DNA of 64,000 bases, taken from positions 205,124,897 to 205,188,896 of the forward strand of contig NC_080671.1 of NCBI RefSeq assembly GCF_030247195.1, written 5' to 3'. The translations under genes were made by a program, and so were the position numbers. Shown in pieces: positions 34,231-46,984 of this stretch (its first letter is position 1; each line of letters starts with the position of its first letter). This stretch comes from Topomyia yanbarensis (Eukaryota > Arthropoda > Insecta > Diptera > Culicidae). The notes under the pieces are model-generated. The model saw nothing but the letters and a program-made list of their open reading frames with translations. It was not told the origin of the DNA and searched no databases.

Positions 34231-34985
34231 TTCTACATATTGTTTTTAATGTGGCAGTGTATCTAAAACAGCCTAGCGATAATTAGTAGCACTGTATTTC
34301 TGAATCACCCAAGTAGCAATACTAGTTTTATAGCACATTAAAAGTGCATTCTACGCTTTAAGAAGGTCTTCAAGAGTACAATCAAACCTCAATTGTAAGT
34401 AGGCCTTCTCTAGAGTTTAACGAGCACTTCAACTGTACATTAATCATGAATGGATTATCCAGTTAACATAAAGATATGTGTCAGTGTAGCATTGCAACCT
34501 GTTTCGTTTCACCATGTGAATGAGATGGAGTAGCAGATATTTCAAGAAGGTAATTTTTTTTTTTCAACTAAAAGTTAGTCTTTACCTATAGTTTTGGACA
34601 AATACAATTTTTCATTCTCGTAGCAGTTAACCTAGTATAATTACAGCACATCTGTTTTAAGCAATTGCGTACATATATTTTTAAATCGAAATCAAGAGTT
34701 TGGATATATGGTGAGATTAAGCTCTACTGCTATAATAAACACAACACCCCTTACTCTCGTAGAAAAGATAAGACAATTTTTACCGAATAGGGTCCTAATA
34801 TGTTTCAATTAATGGGACTAAGTAAGCTTTTAGAAATAAAGTAGGTAAATATTCGTGTTCTGAATCTTTGTATTTTTTTATTCAATGATATGAATAACAA
34901 ATATTATCATTCTGATTATCGAAAAAAATGTTATCAGGCTGCCTTCTCATTGTGTCCCGAATAGAAGCTTGTTTGTCATCCACTG
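34231..34985. other. Non-coding stretch
   Basis: AT-rich; I see nothing recognisable. Confidence 0.5.
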
Positions 34986-35930
34986 CACACATTTATTTAT
35001 AATTTATTTATTTATAATTGATATCAACAGACACAGTGTGATCCTAATGATAATTTCTTAATCTATTTAAAAAGTCAAATTGTAATCTGCTACGTGGAAT
35101 GTGAAGATCGAACTCGGATGACACTCTGTTGAAGGTCCGCTGCAAACCGTTTACTCTATAGTTAGACCGGCGAAGAGGTAATCGGAGGAATAAATTATTG
35201 CGAAGGGCGCGAGGGCGAACGTTCATATTTATCGCACTGAGAAGCTCGGGGCAGTCAATTCTATCTTGCAAAATATCCGAAATCGTCATAGCACGGAATA
35301 GATCCCGCCGCACTTGCAATGTATCGAGTCCAATAAACGAACCCCGGCTTTCGTAACTTGGCAGCTGGTGAGGGTTGCTCCAAGGCAATCGACGAAGGGC
35401 AAACCGAACAAATCTGCGCTGTACTGTCTCAATTCGATGGACACCGTTAAGATAATGAGGGTTCCACACAACTGAACAATATTCCAGAGTTGATCGAACG
35501 AGTGAGCAGTAGAGAGATTTCAAGCAGTAATTATCTGAAAAGTGCTTAGATATTCTCATTATGAACCCCAAACAGCGTGATGCCTTTGCGACAATATAGC
35601 TGATATGCTGTTTAAACGTTAGTTGTTCATCGAGAAAAACTCCGAGATCTTTGACACAATTCCCTCTGTCAATCGTGGATTCAGCTAGACAGTAATCGAA
35701 TCGAATTGGCGTTTTTTTTCCTCGAGAACGTAATGACCGTACATTTCTTGGGGTTTAGGGTCATTCGGTTGAATTTGCACCATTCCGCAAAGGCTACCAG
35801 TTGGCGTTGAAGGAAAGCTGCATCATCAGTATTCCGGATTCTATGGTATAACTTGAGGTTGTCGGCGAAAGACAACCGTGGTCCTACACAAAGTGTAGTA
35901 TCGTTGGCGCCCCTCCGCCACACACTCTAT
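34986..35930 (-). pseudogene. CR1/Jockey-like LINE, 3' part of RT ORF
   Basis: Minus-strand RT C-terminal half: SFADNLKLYHRIRNTDDAAF (about 35875), WCKFNRMTLNPKKC, a frameshift in a homopolymer near 35705, then CVKDLGVFLDEQLTFKQHIS, SLYCSLVRSTLEYCSVVWNP, the IETVQRRFVRFALRR block and the end NRLRNYH at stop 35044. The 3' UTR passes into a TAAAT-rich tail near 34990. The catalytic ADD is ADN here, so the enzyme would be dead even without the frameshift. The 5' part is absent beyond about 35930, typical of a 5'-truncated LINE insertion. No RNase H is present, in line with CR1/Jockey clades. Confidence 0.8.
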
Positions 35931-38217
35931 GAAGCGAAAATTATTTAGATGAAAAAAGGTAGCCTTGCGGGAGAATACCATCGAGATTGACTTAAAACAA
36001 ATTTATATTAGACCTACGATTCGCGAGGTGGAATAGTTAATTGTGAACATGGAGCTAAAAATTACAGAAGTCTCCCATATATAAGTTTACCGCGTGTGCA
36101 GCGCAGTTCTGACAACATTTCGTCGACCATGACAACCATAGAATAATGATCCCAGTATAATGAAAGATGACACAATCTGGCCCTGTGCACTACCGATCAG
36201 ACTATTGCAACTGATAATGGTTCTTTTCCCTGATTTGTGAGATGACTGAGCAGATTTTGTGCATGCATACCGCCTTTACAGTACGGCAGAAAATTGAAAC
36301 CAATTAATCCGTCTCCAAATCATTTCGATTGCATGGGATAACACTTCCACAATATTAAGACTGTCCTGCAACCACTCTCTCAGTTATTACGCATTGCTGT
36401 CGACTTCATTATAATTGCGATTATTTCATTCTAGTTTTCCCTCCACAAGCAATAGTATAGAATCACTATCCAGTAAAACCGAATGCCGAATGGAATGATT
36501 TTAGAAGATAGAGGGTTAATAAACATGAGAAAATCATGATTAAATCCGACCAGAAAGGTTTATAGAATAGAAGAACAAATTGATGGAGCGACTTGATAGA
36601 TGATGTAAATCTATAATTACCAAACTAAGGTAACAATAAAATAGGTACAGTCAATCGTCGATTTTGCATAGTACCACTCGCTCAAAAAAAACAAAATGTT
36701 CACGTGCCAATGGCTCCATGTATTGTAACATAATGTATTTTCTATGAAATAAATTTATTTCATGTATATAATAGTTTTCGCGTATATAATCCTACCCTTG
36801 ATGGATTATGTTCAACAAAATTTGTTTCAAAAGCTAGACTCGGATGCTTCATGTGAAATTGGAATCTACTCCCGCTTTTAGATTAAACAAAACACCAAGG
36901 TCTTGTCGCTAAATACGTTTTCGACTTTCACGAATAAATTAGTATGGACATGTCAATGCCATCCCCGTATGTTACCAATCCATCGTAAATATTTAAAACA
37001 AAATTAGAACCAATGATGAACATGACTATAATTTGTAAATGTCTCTCTATTGGAAAACTCGACTTAACCGGCCTTACGAGCTATCCGGATAATTGATTCA
37101 AATTTCACGTGTCAAGTTTCACATTACAAGGTATTAGTTGACGTCAGTTGATTTCAAGTTCACAATCATTAATAGGGTGGCTGTTCTAGTTTTTAATACT
37201 AAGAGATGGAACGACAAGAGCCTTCTTGCTTTTCTTACTTTTCTGCTAGAGCCTACCGAAAAACTAAAGAGAACAAGCGACCATCATAACCAGATTCCTT
37301 TTGCATGCTTTTCAAAATTCCTGAAAATAATAGTATCTCAAAGAACGCGCCTGAACCAAAAACTCGCAAATCTTGCTGCGTTACATGCCTTTTTGGGAAA
37401 AAAATGAAAAATTTTGATTTTTTTTGATAGTATGTCTAAAATCATATTACATTAAAGTTATAGTTTTGTGAAAGTGCATTTTTCAATAAAAAACAAGCAC
37501 ACCTTTATAAATAAAATAATTGGTGGAGTTATAGTGTTCTTCTCGAAACCATTTTTCATTAAAGAAGCTCTCGGTGATCACATTGAAAGTCCAGCAGATC
37601 AACTAAAATACTAAAACTCAAAAAAATCCATTGTTATAGTAGGCCCAGCACACCCAATTTTGGAAAAATAAACAACATTTCGAAATAATTGAGCTTAAAA
37701 TTTCAAGTTACCACTGCTCTTGGCAGATGAGGTGTGCTTCGAAGCATTGTAACTTTCGATCCATTGCTCGGATCTCTATGAAAATTTAAGAAAATATTCA
37801 CAAGTAGTTGTGCTTTCTGTTTTTTTTTAATAAGAAGGTATGTAACCCCGATTCATAAAATTTTATTTTGCTCCTTTTAATAGATTCTAATATGTTAAAA
37901 AATGACGCAACAATTAAAAAAATCCTATGCATTGAAGTTGTATTTCTATGTTAAACAGATTTTGTTGAAAGGTGCGTGAAGAAATAACAGGCCTTAACAG
38001 GCTTACAACATACACGGAAAGAGATCCCATCCAATACACAGTTCGGTTTCCGGAAAGGTAGGTAGTGGCTCGCGGTTGTATACACTGATAATATAAATTC
38101 GTGAATATAGGCAAGGAAATCGATCATGCAATGCACGAATTCATTCGTCGTTTTCTGCAAAGAAGTATTTTCGTGCATTGTAAATAATAGATTTCGTTCA
38201 TTTCATGAATAAGAATA
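35931..38217. other. Non-coding stretch with one short repeat
   Basis: Holds the second copy of the 138-bp repeat at about 36305-36437 (see 29704-29841). Otherwise it is AT-rich with no gene that I recognise. Confidence 0.5.
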
Positions 38218-39085
38218 GCCGCTTGGTAAACGAAGGCTTTCGTAAATTTTACACGTTTAATGTACACTGCACGAATGTTATCATTGATAACAACATTATT
38301 TTTCGTAAATGAAACGAAATGTTTCTTTTATTTTAATAAACGTTTGTGTATATTACGAACGATTTCATAGCTCACGCGAATTTATTTCGTTCATCTTAGG
38401 ATAGTTTTCGTATTCATTAGCATATTATTTTTAATCGATATTTTAGGATCGATGTTTGACAACGATTTTTTCAATTAACTAAAAGGATCGATCTGGCAAA
38501 ATCGATTTTATTTCAACCTGCTCACCTCTATTAAGGACTAGAAAGATTGTGGTGTGAAGTAATGGCCGCTTGATGAACGAAAGTTTACGTAAATTTTCCA
38601 TATTTAGTGTACATTGCAGGAATGTTATCGTTGATAACGACATTATTTTTCGTGAATGAAACGAAATGATTCGTTTATTTCAATAAATATTTATGTATAT
38701 GATGAACGATTTCGTTGGTCGCACTAATTCATTCCGATTATTAGAAAAGCTTTTGTATTTATTAGCCTCTTATGGTTTTCAGTCGATCTTTTGGGATCGA
38801 TGTTTGACAGCATCGATTTTTTTAATTTAAAAATATCGATGCGGCTAAATCGATTTTATTGTGATGTGAAGAAAATGCCGCTTGATGAACGAAATTTTTT
38901 GTAAATTTTACTTATTTAGTGTACATTGCACGAATGTTATCGTTGAAAACGACATTATTCTTCGTGAATGAAACAAAATATTTTGTTTATTTTAATAAAC
39001 GTTTGTGTATATTACGAACAATCTCGTTGGTCGCACGAATTCATTTCGTTCATCTAAGAGAAGTTTTCGTATTTATCTTTCATCG
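38218..39085. repeat. Three-unit tandem array, units of 312-347 bp
   Basis: Units begin GCCGCTTG.TGAACGAA at 38218, 38565 and 38877. Shared words are GTACACTGCACGAATGTTATC, GATAACGACATTATTTTTCG and AATGAAACGAAAT. The first two units also share a GATCGATGTTTGACA block, and the third is cut short near 39080, just before the TXNL1-like sequence. Confidence 0.8.
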
Positions 39086-39213
39086 TTCATCTCTCGTCAT
39101 TCTCGGTTAGTTGAATTTTGTGTGGAGTGAAGTGTATAACGTTAAAAGCTAATTAAATAGTTCATTTCTCCGGGTAAAGTAGTGGCCCTGTAACTAGAAT
39201 CTTCATCTAGCCG

Positions 39214-40102
39214 ATAGTAACGCAAGAAACCGTACAGTATGATGAAGCTCACTTCCAAACCGAACTAGCCACAGCAGGAGGAAAGTTGGTCGTTGTGAAT
39301 TTTACAGCAGCTTGGTGTGGACCGTGCCGAAACATATCGCCTTTGTTCGATCAGCTTCCGGTGAAATATCCAAAGGCTGTGTTTCTCAAGGTGGACGTCG
39401 ACAGATGTGCCGAAACGGCGTCGTCCCAGGGCGTGTCGGCTTTGCCAACGTTCATTTTCTACCGAGCCAGAACAAAGATTGACCGGGTGCAGGGTGCAGA
39501 CATTAATGGAATTGAAACCAAAATACAGAAACATTACGTCACTAGCGTGGATAAATCTGGAGAAGATTACGGCCATGGAATGTTGGACTTGAACACCTTC
39601 ATCCAAAAGAACCAGTGCGAATGTTTGAACAAATCAGACGACCACTCGATGGTGAATACGCTCAGTTCCAGCAGTTCATCTGGCGTCCGATTGTGACGAA
39701 CAGCTGATCATTTCGATTACCTTTAATCAGGTGGTCAGTACCATCAAGTTCAAAGCATCGCCTTCTCACGGACCGAAAAAAGGTGAGAATCTTCATCCAT
39801 CAACCAAGGACCATCGATTTCGATATGGCCGAGTCACAAGTTTCGGTGCAGGATCTGCTACTGGAGCAGAAGTCAGAATCGCCGATTCCGTTGCGCTTCG
39901 TCCAATTTCAGAACGTGCTGTTCGTGAGGATAACCAGTCCAGTGACGAGACGACCATTATCAATTATTTGGCCTTCATCGGGTCACCGATTGCAACGACT
40001 AAGATGAATGACTTCCAGCGGGTGGCCGGGAAGAAGGATAGATTGTTTGAAACGTCGCACAGTGGCTGGAGGCTGGCCAAAACCTCAAAAATTTATTTTT
40101 GA
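39214..40102 (+). pseudogene. TXNL1: Thioredoxin-like protein 1 (TXNL1) retrocopy or decayed gene
   Basis: TXNL1 is a thioredoxin-fold protein with a C-terminal PITH domain that associates with the proteasome. The whole domain order is here in about 890 bp without introns. Thioredoxin domain: KLVVVNFTAAWCGPCRNISP (active site CGPC at about 39322), VFLKVDVDRCAETASSQGVS, LPTFIFYRARTKIDRVQGAD. Linker: DLNTFIQKNQCECLNKSDDH. PITH: LASDCDEQLIISITFNQVV, VRIFIHQPRTIDFDMAE, PLRFVQFQN, YLAFIGSPIATTKMNDFQRV. Lesions: the start codon position reads ATA (39214-39216) before VTQE; frames change near 39680, 39782 and 39930; and the usual stop after GKK is lost, with an odd extension to 40102. These make it a pseudogene. 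No poly(A) tail or TSD is evident, so the retrocopy origin is an inference from the lack of introns. Confidence 0.85.
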
Positions 40103-41531
40103 AATATTGATATTTTATATTTTTCCTAAATTTCTCACGATTTTTAACATGAGTTTAAACGTAGCAAAGTCCGGACTTTTTAATGATTTTCATTTCCGAA
40201 ACCACCATTGCTCTGTTCACTTCAAATGCATGTTGCTCTTTTGATTTTGGTCCGATTTTAACACAACTAGTTTCATTGTGTAGAGGAACGAAAGAACTTG
40301 GTTAGTGAATAATATACATTTGGTTAATTTGCTTGCAACTGTGACTTTTTAGTTTAAATATGTTTGAGGTGGTCAGATCGAAAATACTTTTTTCACTAAT
40401 GTATTCTGTACAAATTTCGGAATCATTTTGGAACGGTCACATAATATACATTCTATGAGAAATAACCTCTACTTTTCGAATATCATAGTCTCGTTCTGCG
40501 CCTAGGTGCGCAAAAAGTTTTAAGGAGATTTTGAAGCTTTGTTGCTGATATGGAGGCACATGGTGTTTTGTTTAAAATAGTTAGACATCTACAGTAAACC
40601 AACACGTTATACAATGGATTTAAAGTAGTGTTCTTCATTTTTTACGATATTGCTGACATTGGTGAACAGTAACGGAAAATCTATCATGAAAACGGGATCA
40701 TAGTTATAAGAAAGGTTCAATGACACTGTATGGAAAAATGCATTTAATATTTTCCGGCTTTTGACATCAAGAATGAGCTCAGCACCACAAAATATGCTTA
40801 AATTGTGATTTTCAGCCAAATTAGGTAACATTTGAGGTTTTGTCCGACTTTTGTTTGAAGATCCGCCACTGTGCGTCGGGAGAAGGATGGTTAGAGAGCG
40901 GTGCAAAGGTGCAGTGACGAATATGTTTGATCATGTACGTATAAGGTTGAAAATGGTGATGCGCGTGAACTTGTTCTTTTTATAAATTATTCAATAAAAT
41001 AATGAGCAGGAAAAAATAGCATATTATTTTGACATTGCTCCGGCAGAGAAAAACTCAAACTTATTCATACAAAACAAACGAGCAACTGGAAGCGAAAGAG
41101 CTTCAGGAAATCTTCCTGAAACCGGCGGGCACGGATACGGCTACTAAATAGTCAGACCGAGACCGTCGTAATGATCAACAATTATCTGACTATCACAACA
41201 ATGACTCCATATTCTACACCTATTAAAGCTCTTTTGACGTTGATGGTTTGACGAATGGTGCTCTTAAATATTATAAAGATATTCGTATATAGCAGCGAAC
41301 AGTTCGTTTGCCGAATGAAGCTGTTTCGAAATAAGCCAACGAAAGTCGTTTCGTGGTTTTCACGAAAAATTCATAATGAAAAATAGAAGTGTTTCAATAG
41401 AACTACGAACGATTCATCATATGTACAAAAAATTTGAATTTTATGAAAATTGTCTGTACGAAATTAATTCCTAGCGATTTACGAATATATTCTATCAGTG
41501 TAGGAAAACTTCAAATTGATTTAAACTAGCA
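40103..41531. other. Non-coding stretch
   Basis: AT-rich; no gene or repeat boundary that I can support. Some wording near 41280-41500 (ACGAAA-rich, ACGAATATAT) loosely recalls the 38.2-39.1 kb array. Confidence 0.4.
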
Positions 41532-41748
41532 GGCACAGCACTTTTGAGTTCCCAAATGCCTGTGGTCCCAAATGCCTGTGCAAAATTTGGTAGCGGTTGG
41601 TTGTTTCCCAGGTTTGTGCATTGCGTTCAAAGTTTGTATGGGGTTTTATATGGGGAAATCAATTCGCAATGCACAAACCCGGGAAAACAACCGATCGCTC
41701 CCAAATTTTGCACAGGCATTTGGGGGAACTCAAAAAGTTCTGTGCTGA
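41532..41748. mobile_element. Small fold-back repeat with CAGCAC ends
   Basis: CAGCACTTTTGAGTTCCC at the left and, inverted, CAGCACAGAACTTTTTGAG at the right. The arms of about 100 bp share CAAATGCCTGTGCAAAATTTG and CAATGCACAAAC. No TSD is seen. Confidence 0.65.
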
Positions 41749-41849
41749 AAAAATGCCATATGTCGAGCCACTCTAAAGAACAGTCGTAAAAACTATGTAG
41801 GATACGCAGAAGAAAAACAGAAGAGGAAAACGTTACTGCAGAGTGGTTA

Positions 41850-43555
41850 CACTGGGCATAAAAAGCACCTTCAATGGCAACTGGCGAAAATTTCGGTCGG
41901 AGATTGTATCATCAACTCAAAGCGGGAAGTTAGACAACTGGAACTTGGAAGTGATGGTAGGTTGACTAAGCTTTAATAGCCTCATCGACCACGCATGCGG
42001 GAGGGCCGTAAAAGTGATCTCAGCAATATCTCGGATCAGGTCCAAAGCGACTACTGGCGAGGACCTGCATGAGTGACGGCACTGCAGAAGAAAAGGAACA
42101 CATCTCGGCTGAACAGCACGTTTAAATTGATGATTCTAGCGCGTATCAAGCTATCTCGTCATAGGCAGCCTATGTGATTCCCGTAAACCTTCTACTCGAA
42201 TAAGATAGCGAGTGTTATAGGGATCTAGGCACGAGATGAGTTCGAAAACGAGCCCAGCTGATACCTTAAGCAAGTGTCAACATCAGTGAGATAAGCGGTA
42301 GATGGACCCTTCGACGAGTTCCATGCCTATCAGTGTGGGTGAACAGAGCACACGGTGAAGTGAACTTCTTGAGCATGGCTGTTTCAAAAAGTATCTGAAT
42401 AGGTTCGACCACGTGAGATCGCCGTTCTCCATCGCGTGCGGTGATACAGAGGAACCGCCTGAGCACGTGATCTTCGAATGCCCACGATTCGAGCACGAGC
42501 AAAACGAAATGAGAACCATTGTCGATGAGTACGTTAACATGAACAATATTGTACAAAGAAAAATGGGACGAGGTGAACAGAACAGTTGTTCAGATTGCAG
42601 CGTTGTAACGAAGATATCAAGAGGAGCGACGATCAGCAACATATCAGAATACGGCTTCGTGTCGTCGATGCACCGGAAGTTACACTCCAACCGGAATCTC
42701 TGAAACGACCACTTGGTACTCAACAGCATCGATAAAAGGATTTTGGGAGAACTTTCGACTTCGGGAAATTTCTCTATCGGAGTAGGCTAGGCCCACTTCC
42801 GGGGACTAGTTCGAGTAGATCGTGAAGTAGCACCGGCAAATGGTCGTCGGGGCGTCTGAACTCTTCGTCGGAGTAGGATCCACCGTCGGGGACTATTCCG
42901 AGTAGTCCGTAACGAATCGCCGACTTGAATCGTCGGGGTACCAGTGAATCGGACGGAATAGTCCGGGTGGACGCTGGGCAGACCTTGACATTCTGCCAGA
43001 CTGCATCGAAGCAAGAATAACGCGTTCGTTAACAGTTGCGGGAGACATTCCTTCGTCGGGGAACTCTCCACCGAGATAGGCTAGCTCCACCGTCGGGGAC
43101 TGCGCCGAGTAGCACCGAACGTGACAAATCACCAGTATAAGGTCGTCGAGGCATCCGTGAAGTGGAAGCCATCCTCCAACTGGAACCGCTGGATCGACCA
43201 CGACATCCAACTGGTCAACACAGAGAGGAGCGCATGTAGAATATCATGCCGTGCAGGACTGATATGACGCTTATGAGACCAGTGAAGTTGCACTACCAGC
43301 TAAATCTGGAATCAGGTGAAGTGCATGAGCACAGCCTCCCCCCTAAGCTTCACTAGTCGCGAAGTAATTTCAAATGGAATCTGGTGGATTAGGTAAATGG
43401 CGCACTCGTTGGTGGAGGTTATAGTAGTAGGGTTCAGAGTTGTTTTGTCGGTTCAGAGTCCTTCACTCTGACACACGATGGACGGAATCGATAGTATAGT
43501 CTAACTACTGAACGTGTGCTTAGGCGTAAAAGCTTTACATCAAGTAAAAAAAGAA
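41850..43555 (+). pseudogene. R1-like LINE, 3' end of ORF2 and 3' UTR
   Basis: A degraded plus-strand fragment. VGDCIINSKREVRQLELGSD (about 41900) leads to NSLIDHACGRAVKVISAISR (about 41978-42040), matching the region after the RT palm in R1-clade elements. Further on, GCFKKYLNRFDHVRSPFSIA, then CGDTEEPPEHVIFECPRFEH (about 42375-42500), is the R1 C-terminal zinc-binding motif, with one Cys lost (IAC kept, the first replaced by Ser). The frame ends at 42703. The 3' UTR from there repeats words such as CCGTCGGGGACTATTCCGAG and CCGAGTAG near 42790, 42885, 43050 and 43093. Several stops break the ORF. Confidence 0.7.
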
Positions 43556-43679
43556 ACACACACACGTTTTGTGATCTCGATGAACTGAGACGAACTATAT
43601 AAAAGTCACGACCATCCGGGCCTCAGTGGCAAAGTCGCTTTTCAATGTGATGGCATAACTTTTCTTTTGTGAGAAAGGC
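43556..43679 (+). mobile_element. Hairpin-ended repeat, 3' fragment (copy E)
   Basis: A short, old fragment: ACACACACACG tract, GTGATCTCGATGAACTGAGACG, a degenerate CCGGGCCTCAG palindrome, and an end in GAGAAAGGCAAAAA. It lacks the 5' end. Confidence 0.65.
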
Positions 43680-45635
43680 AAAAATAAATTAAAGAAACAA
43701 ATAAATAAAACTAATTAGAAAAATTTGAGAACCATTGTTTCAGAATGTCTTGAAATGTTTGTAAAAATCCCATTTTTTCAAGAATGTTTCACTAATATCT
43801 GAATAAATGTCTGTTATATACATTGAAATTAATAAACTGAGATAAGATCACACGTGCTTTCAAGACCCTTAAGGTGGGCACCTCAGAAGTGGTTCACAAA
43901 AAGGTTGTTTTTAGGATTTATTTTCCACATGGTAACAACACCAAAAATTGACTTTTGCGTATTTTTGAAAACATATTTACCCCACAACAAATAGTTTTTT
44001 GAGCGACAAAATAAATAAAAATGGTGGATTTATAAACAATCTCGCGCAACAACTCGCCGCGGACAACTCAGCTTTCGTGCAAGATTCAGGGCATAAAACC
44101 AAAAAAAATTCTTATTCGGAAGGTTTTTTTTGCACATAATACACTGTTATAATTATTAAATGTTGAAATGTAAAATATTTTTAATACATGTTTCGTCCTT
44201 TTTGTAGCATAAGTATGATATAATATTGTAAAATGAGATTTTACTAATACATTCATTCTGTGCACAATTAAATTATATAAAAAAAATGTTTACGTGTATA
44301 CATAGCATTTTTGAAATCGTGCACGGAATTTTGAATAACGTGGCTTTCACAAAATAAATTTATCAAATTAAAGGAAACTTACAGGCATTCAGCTATACTC
44401 TGCCCCCCCCCCCTTTTATGGCGGATTGAGGCACAGTCAGTAATGAACAAAAACTTGAATTTTCTACAAAGTAAGAAATACGTGGGCAGCTTGTTACACG
44501 GGTTAATACAATAAACATGACTTCAATTTAATACCTTTCTGCAACACGAGTCTACGTCTATCAGAACATCCTAATATTTTCGCAAACGTGCTCAAAAATA
44601 AAAGTAAATTTCATTCACCAGATTCATAAGCAGCTCGAAAAATTTTCAGCCTAAATTAACCTTCTATATTTCGAGAAAAATACGGATTTTCTATTTAAAT
44701 CGTTTGTTTTCCCGGTTTCGCTTCAAGTGGATATGCATCGATAAACCTTTCTACATGAGAAAAGCAAAAAATACATCAAGTTGGTACCCTGGGACAGATT
44801 TATAATTTCAAGTGGAAAACGAATCGCCAAAAAATATAAAAATGAAATCAAATAATCAAAACGAAAAACTTGTTACAATTATAATGTTGCACTTATTTCC
44901 ACATTTGGTTGGCTTCATTTGATGTTCAGAAAAACACGTCCCGGCAAGCAAACATGACATCTACTTTCTACTTTCGTGACAAGAACGGCAAAACAGCGAA
45001 AGATTCATTTACATCGACATTGTTGAAGAAATCTGAATTTTGATTTTGAAATGAACTATTCTAAGTCTTTACTTGTTCAAGAGCGCAGACAGCGCAGATT
45101 TTTCCAGCTTTTTGAAACTGATTAGATTGAAACTAATTTAAAATTTCTCAGCAAATTGAGTATTTCGGTGGGGGCCCAGACCCACAGGACATCCCCGCTT
45201 TATATTCGCCCCTCGTTGAAGAGAAACTTCAATTGATCCATTGCTAGGATGCAAACTGGCCAATGCATAGTTTTCAATAAAACAATACCAACAGTTTTTC
45301 AAGTTCAGAGGAAAGCGGGGAATTTAGGGCGCATAATATATGAAATCTGATTGAAAATCAAATATCTCCCGAACGGATATTACATAAAATGTAACCGCCG
45401 ATTATCATGACTTTTGTTTTGATAGTATTCTACTTCTTGGAGTTTGAGCCAAGCGTTAATTGTTTGAAAAAATGTGGATAGATAAAACATTATTATCTCT
45501 TAGGGATTCCATGAGAAACCGGCCGACCGCAAAATATGACCATCGTCGATTCGAACGAAACTTTGGTTTATGAATCTCCATGATATTCTCTGGCGATTGT
45601 AATATTTTGATACAAGAGAAATTTTTCAAAAGAGC
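43680..45635. other. Non-coding stretch
   Basis: AT-rich with a 10-base C run near 44403. No gene recognised. Confidence 0.5.
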
Positions 45636-46980
45636 GTAAATGTTTCTACGTGCATGAATTTCAAAATTTTGTTGCTCGATTACTGTATTTTATACAGCAA
45701 AACTATCGGACCCATTGTTTTAAATTTTTTATATTTTGTCAACAAAAACCTAAAGAGAAAAGAAACATTTTGAATTTAATCGCATGATGGAGAACTTATC
45801 GGTAAAAAAGTTTTTCTAAAAATAACTTTATACATGTTTTTAAATTTCATGTTAATTGGCATACAAAATTGTAATATTATTACAGAATATCATTTTAAGC
45901 ATTATTTAAAATCAAAATGCATTTAACAAAAATCTTCCAAAATGCGATAGTTTTCGAGATATTTGGAATTTTGCTCCATCAAAAACAATTAATTCGTGTA
46001 ATTATGCTCTTTTTAAAAGTTATTCGCGTTACCCCATCAATAAATGTCAACAATCTAATGTTTATCGTTTTAAAGACGTAAAAGCAACTTTTTTAGTGTA
46101 TTTGGATCATGGAGAAACTTTCAATAAAAAAGTTTCTCAACAACAACTTTTGACATATTTTTATAATTCATACTATTTGCAGTCAAAAATAAAATTTTCT
46201 TTTTTGAATATGATTTTAAACGCCATTTTAAATCGAAATGCTTATAACAAAAGTTTTCTGAAATGTATTAGTTCTCGAGATATTTTAACTTTTGTTTTAA
46301 CAACACAATTATTTTGTTTTATTACGACCTTTTCAAAAGTTATTCGCGTTTCTCCATCAACAATAATAGGTTTTTCAAAAGGCCCATAAACTTTACTGCT
46401 ACTTTCCCTTTGACATCAAGGCGATATTATCCAAATACACTGAAAAAGTTGCATTTACGTCTTTAAAATGATAAACATTAGATTGTTGACATTTAATGAT
46501 GGGGTAATGCGAATAACTTTTAAAAAGAGCATAATTACACGAATTAATTGTTTTTGTTGGTGCAAAATTCCAAATATCTCGAAAACTATCGCATTTCGGA
46601 AGATTTTTGTTACATGCATTTTGATTTTAAATGAAGCTCAGAATTATATTCCGTAATAAAATTACAGTTTTGTATGTCAATTAGTAGTAAATTTAAAAAC
46701 ATGTATAAAGTTATTGTTAGAAAAACTTGTTTACCGATAAGTTCTCCATCATGCAATCACATTCAAAATGTTTCCTTTCTCTTTAGGTTTTTGTTGACAA
46801 AATATAAAAAAATTAAAAAATGGGTTTTTTTGCAATTTATTTTTTTGAAAAATGACACAACATTTTTTTCAGTGTATATTTTTTTCGGACAGAAGTATTC
46901 ATTCCCTGTAGCTCGTTCTCCGATAGTTTTGCTGTGTAAAATACAGTAATCGAACAAAAAAAATTTGAAATTCATACACG
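45636..46980. repeat. Large compound inverted and direct repeat
   Basis: The left arm (about 45636-46110) recurs inverted at about 46430-46975 with about 100 bp extra in the right arm. Between them, 46108-46365 is a diverged direct copy of 45788-46045 (shared pattern: ATGGAGAACTT, ACAAAA.TCTTCC, TCGAGATATTT, AAAGTTATTCGCGTT). The small ORFs here are shadows of the repeat. It seems to have cut the left side of the hAT-like copy that follows. Confidence 0.7.
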
Positions 46981-46984
46981 TTCA

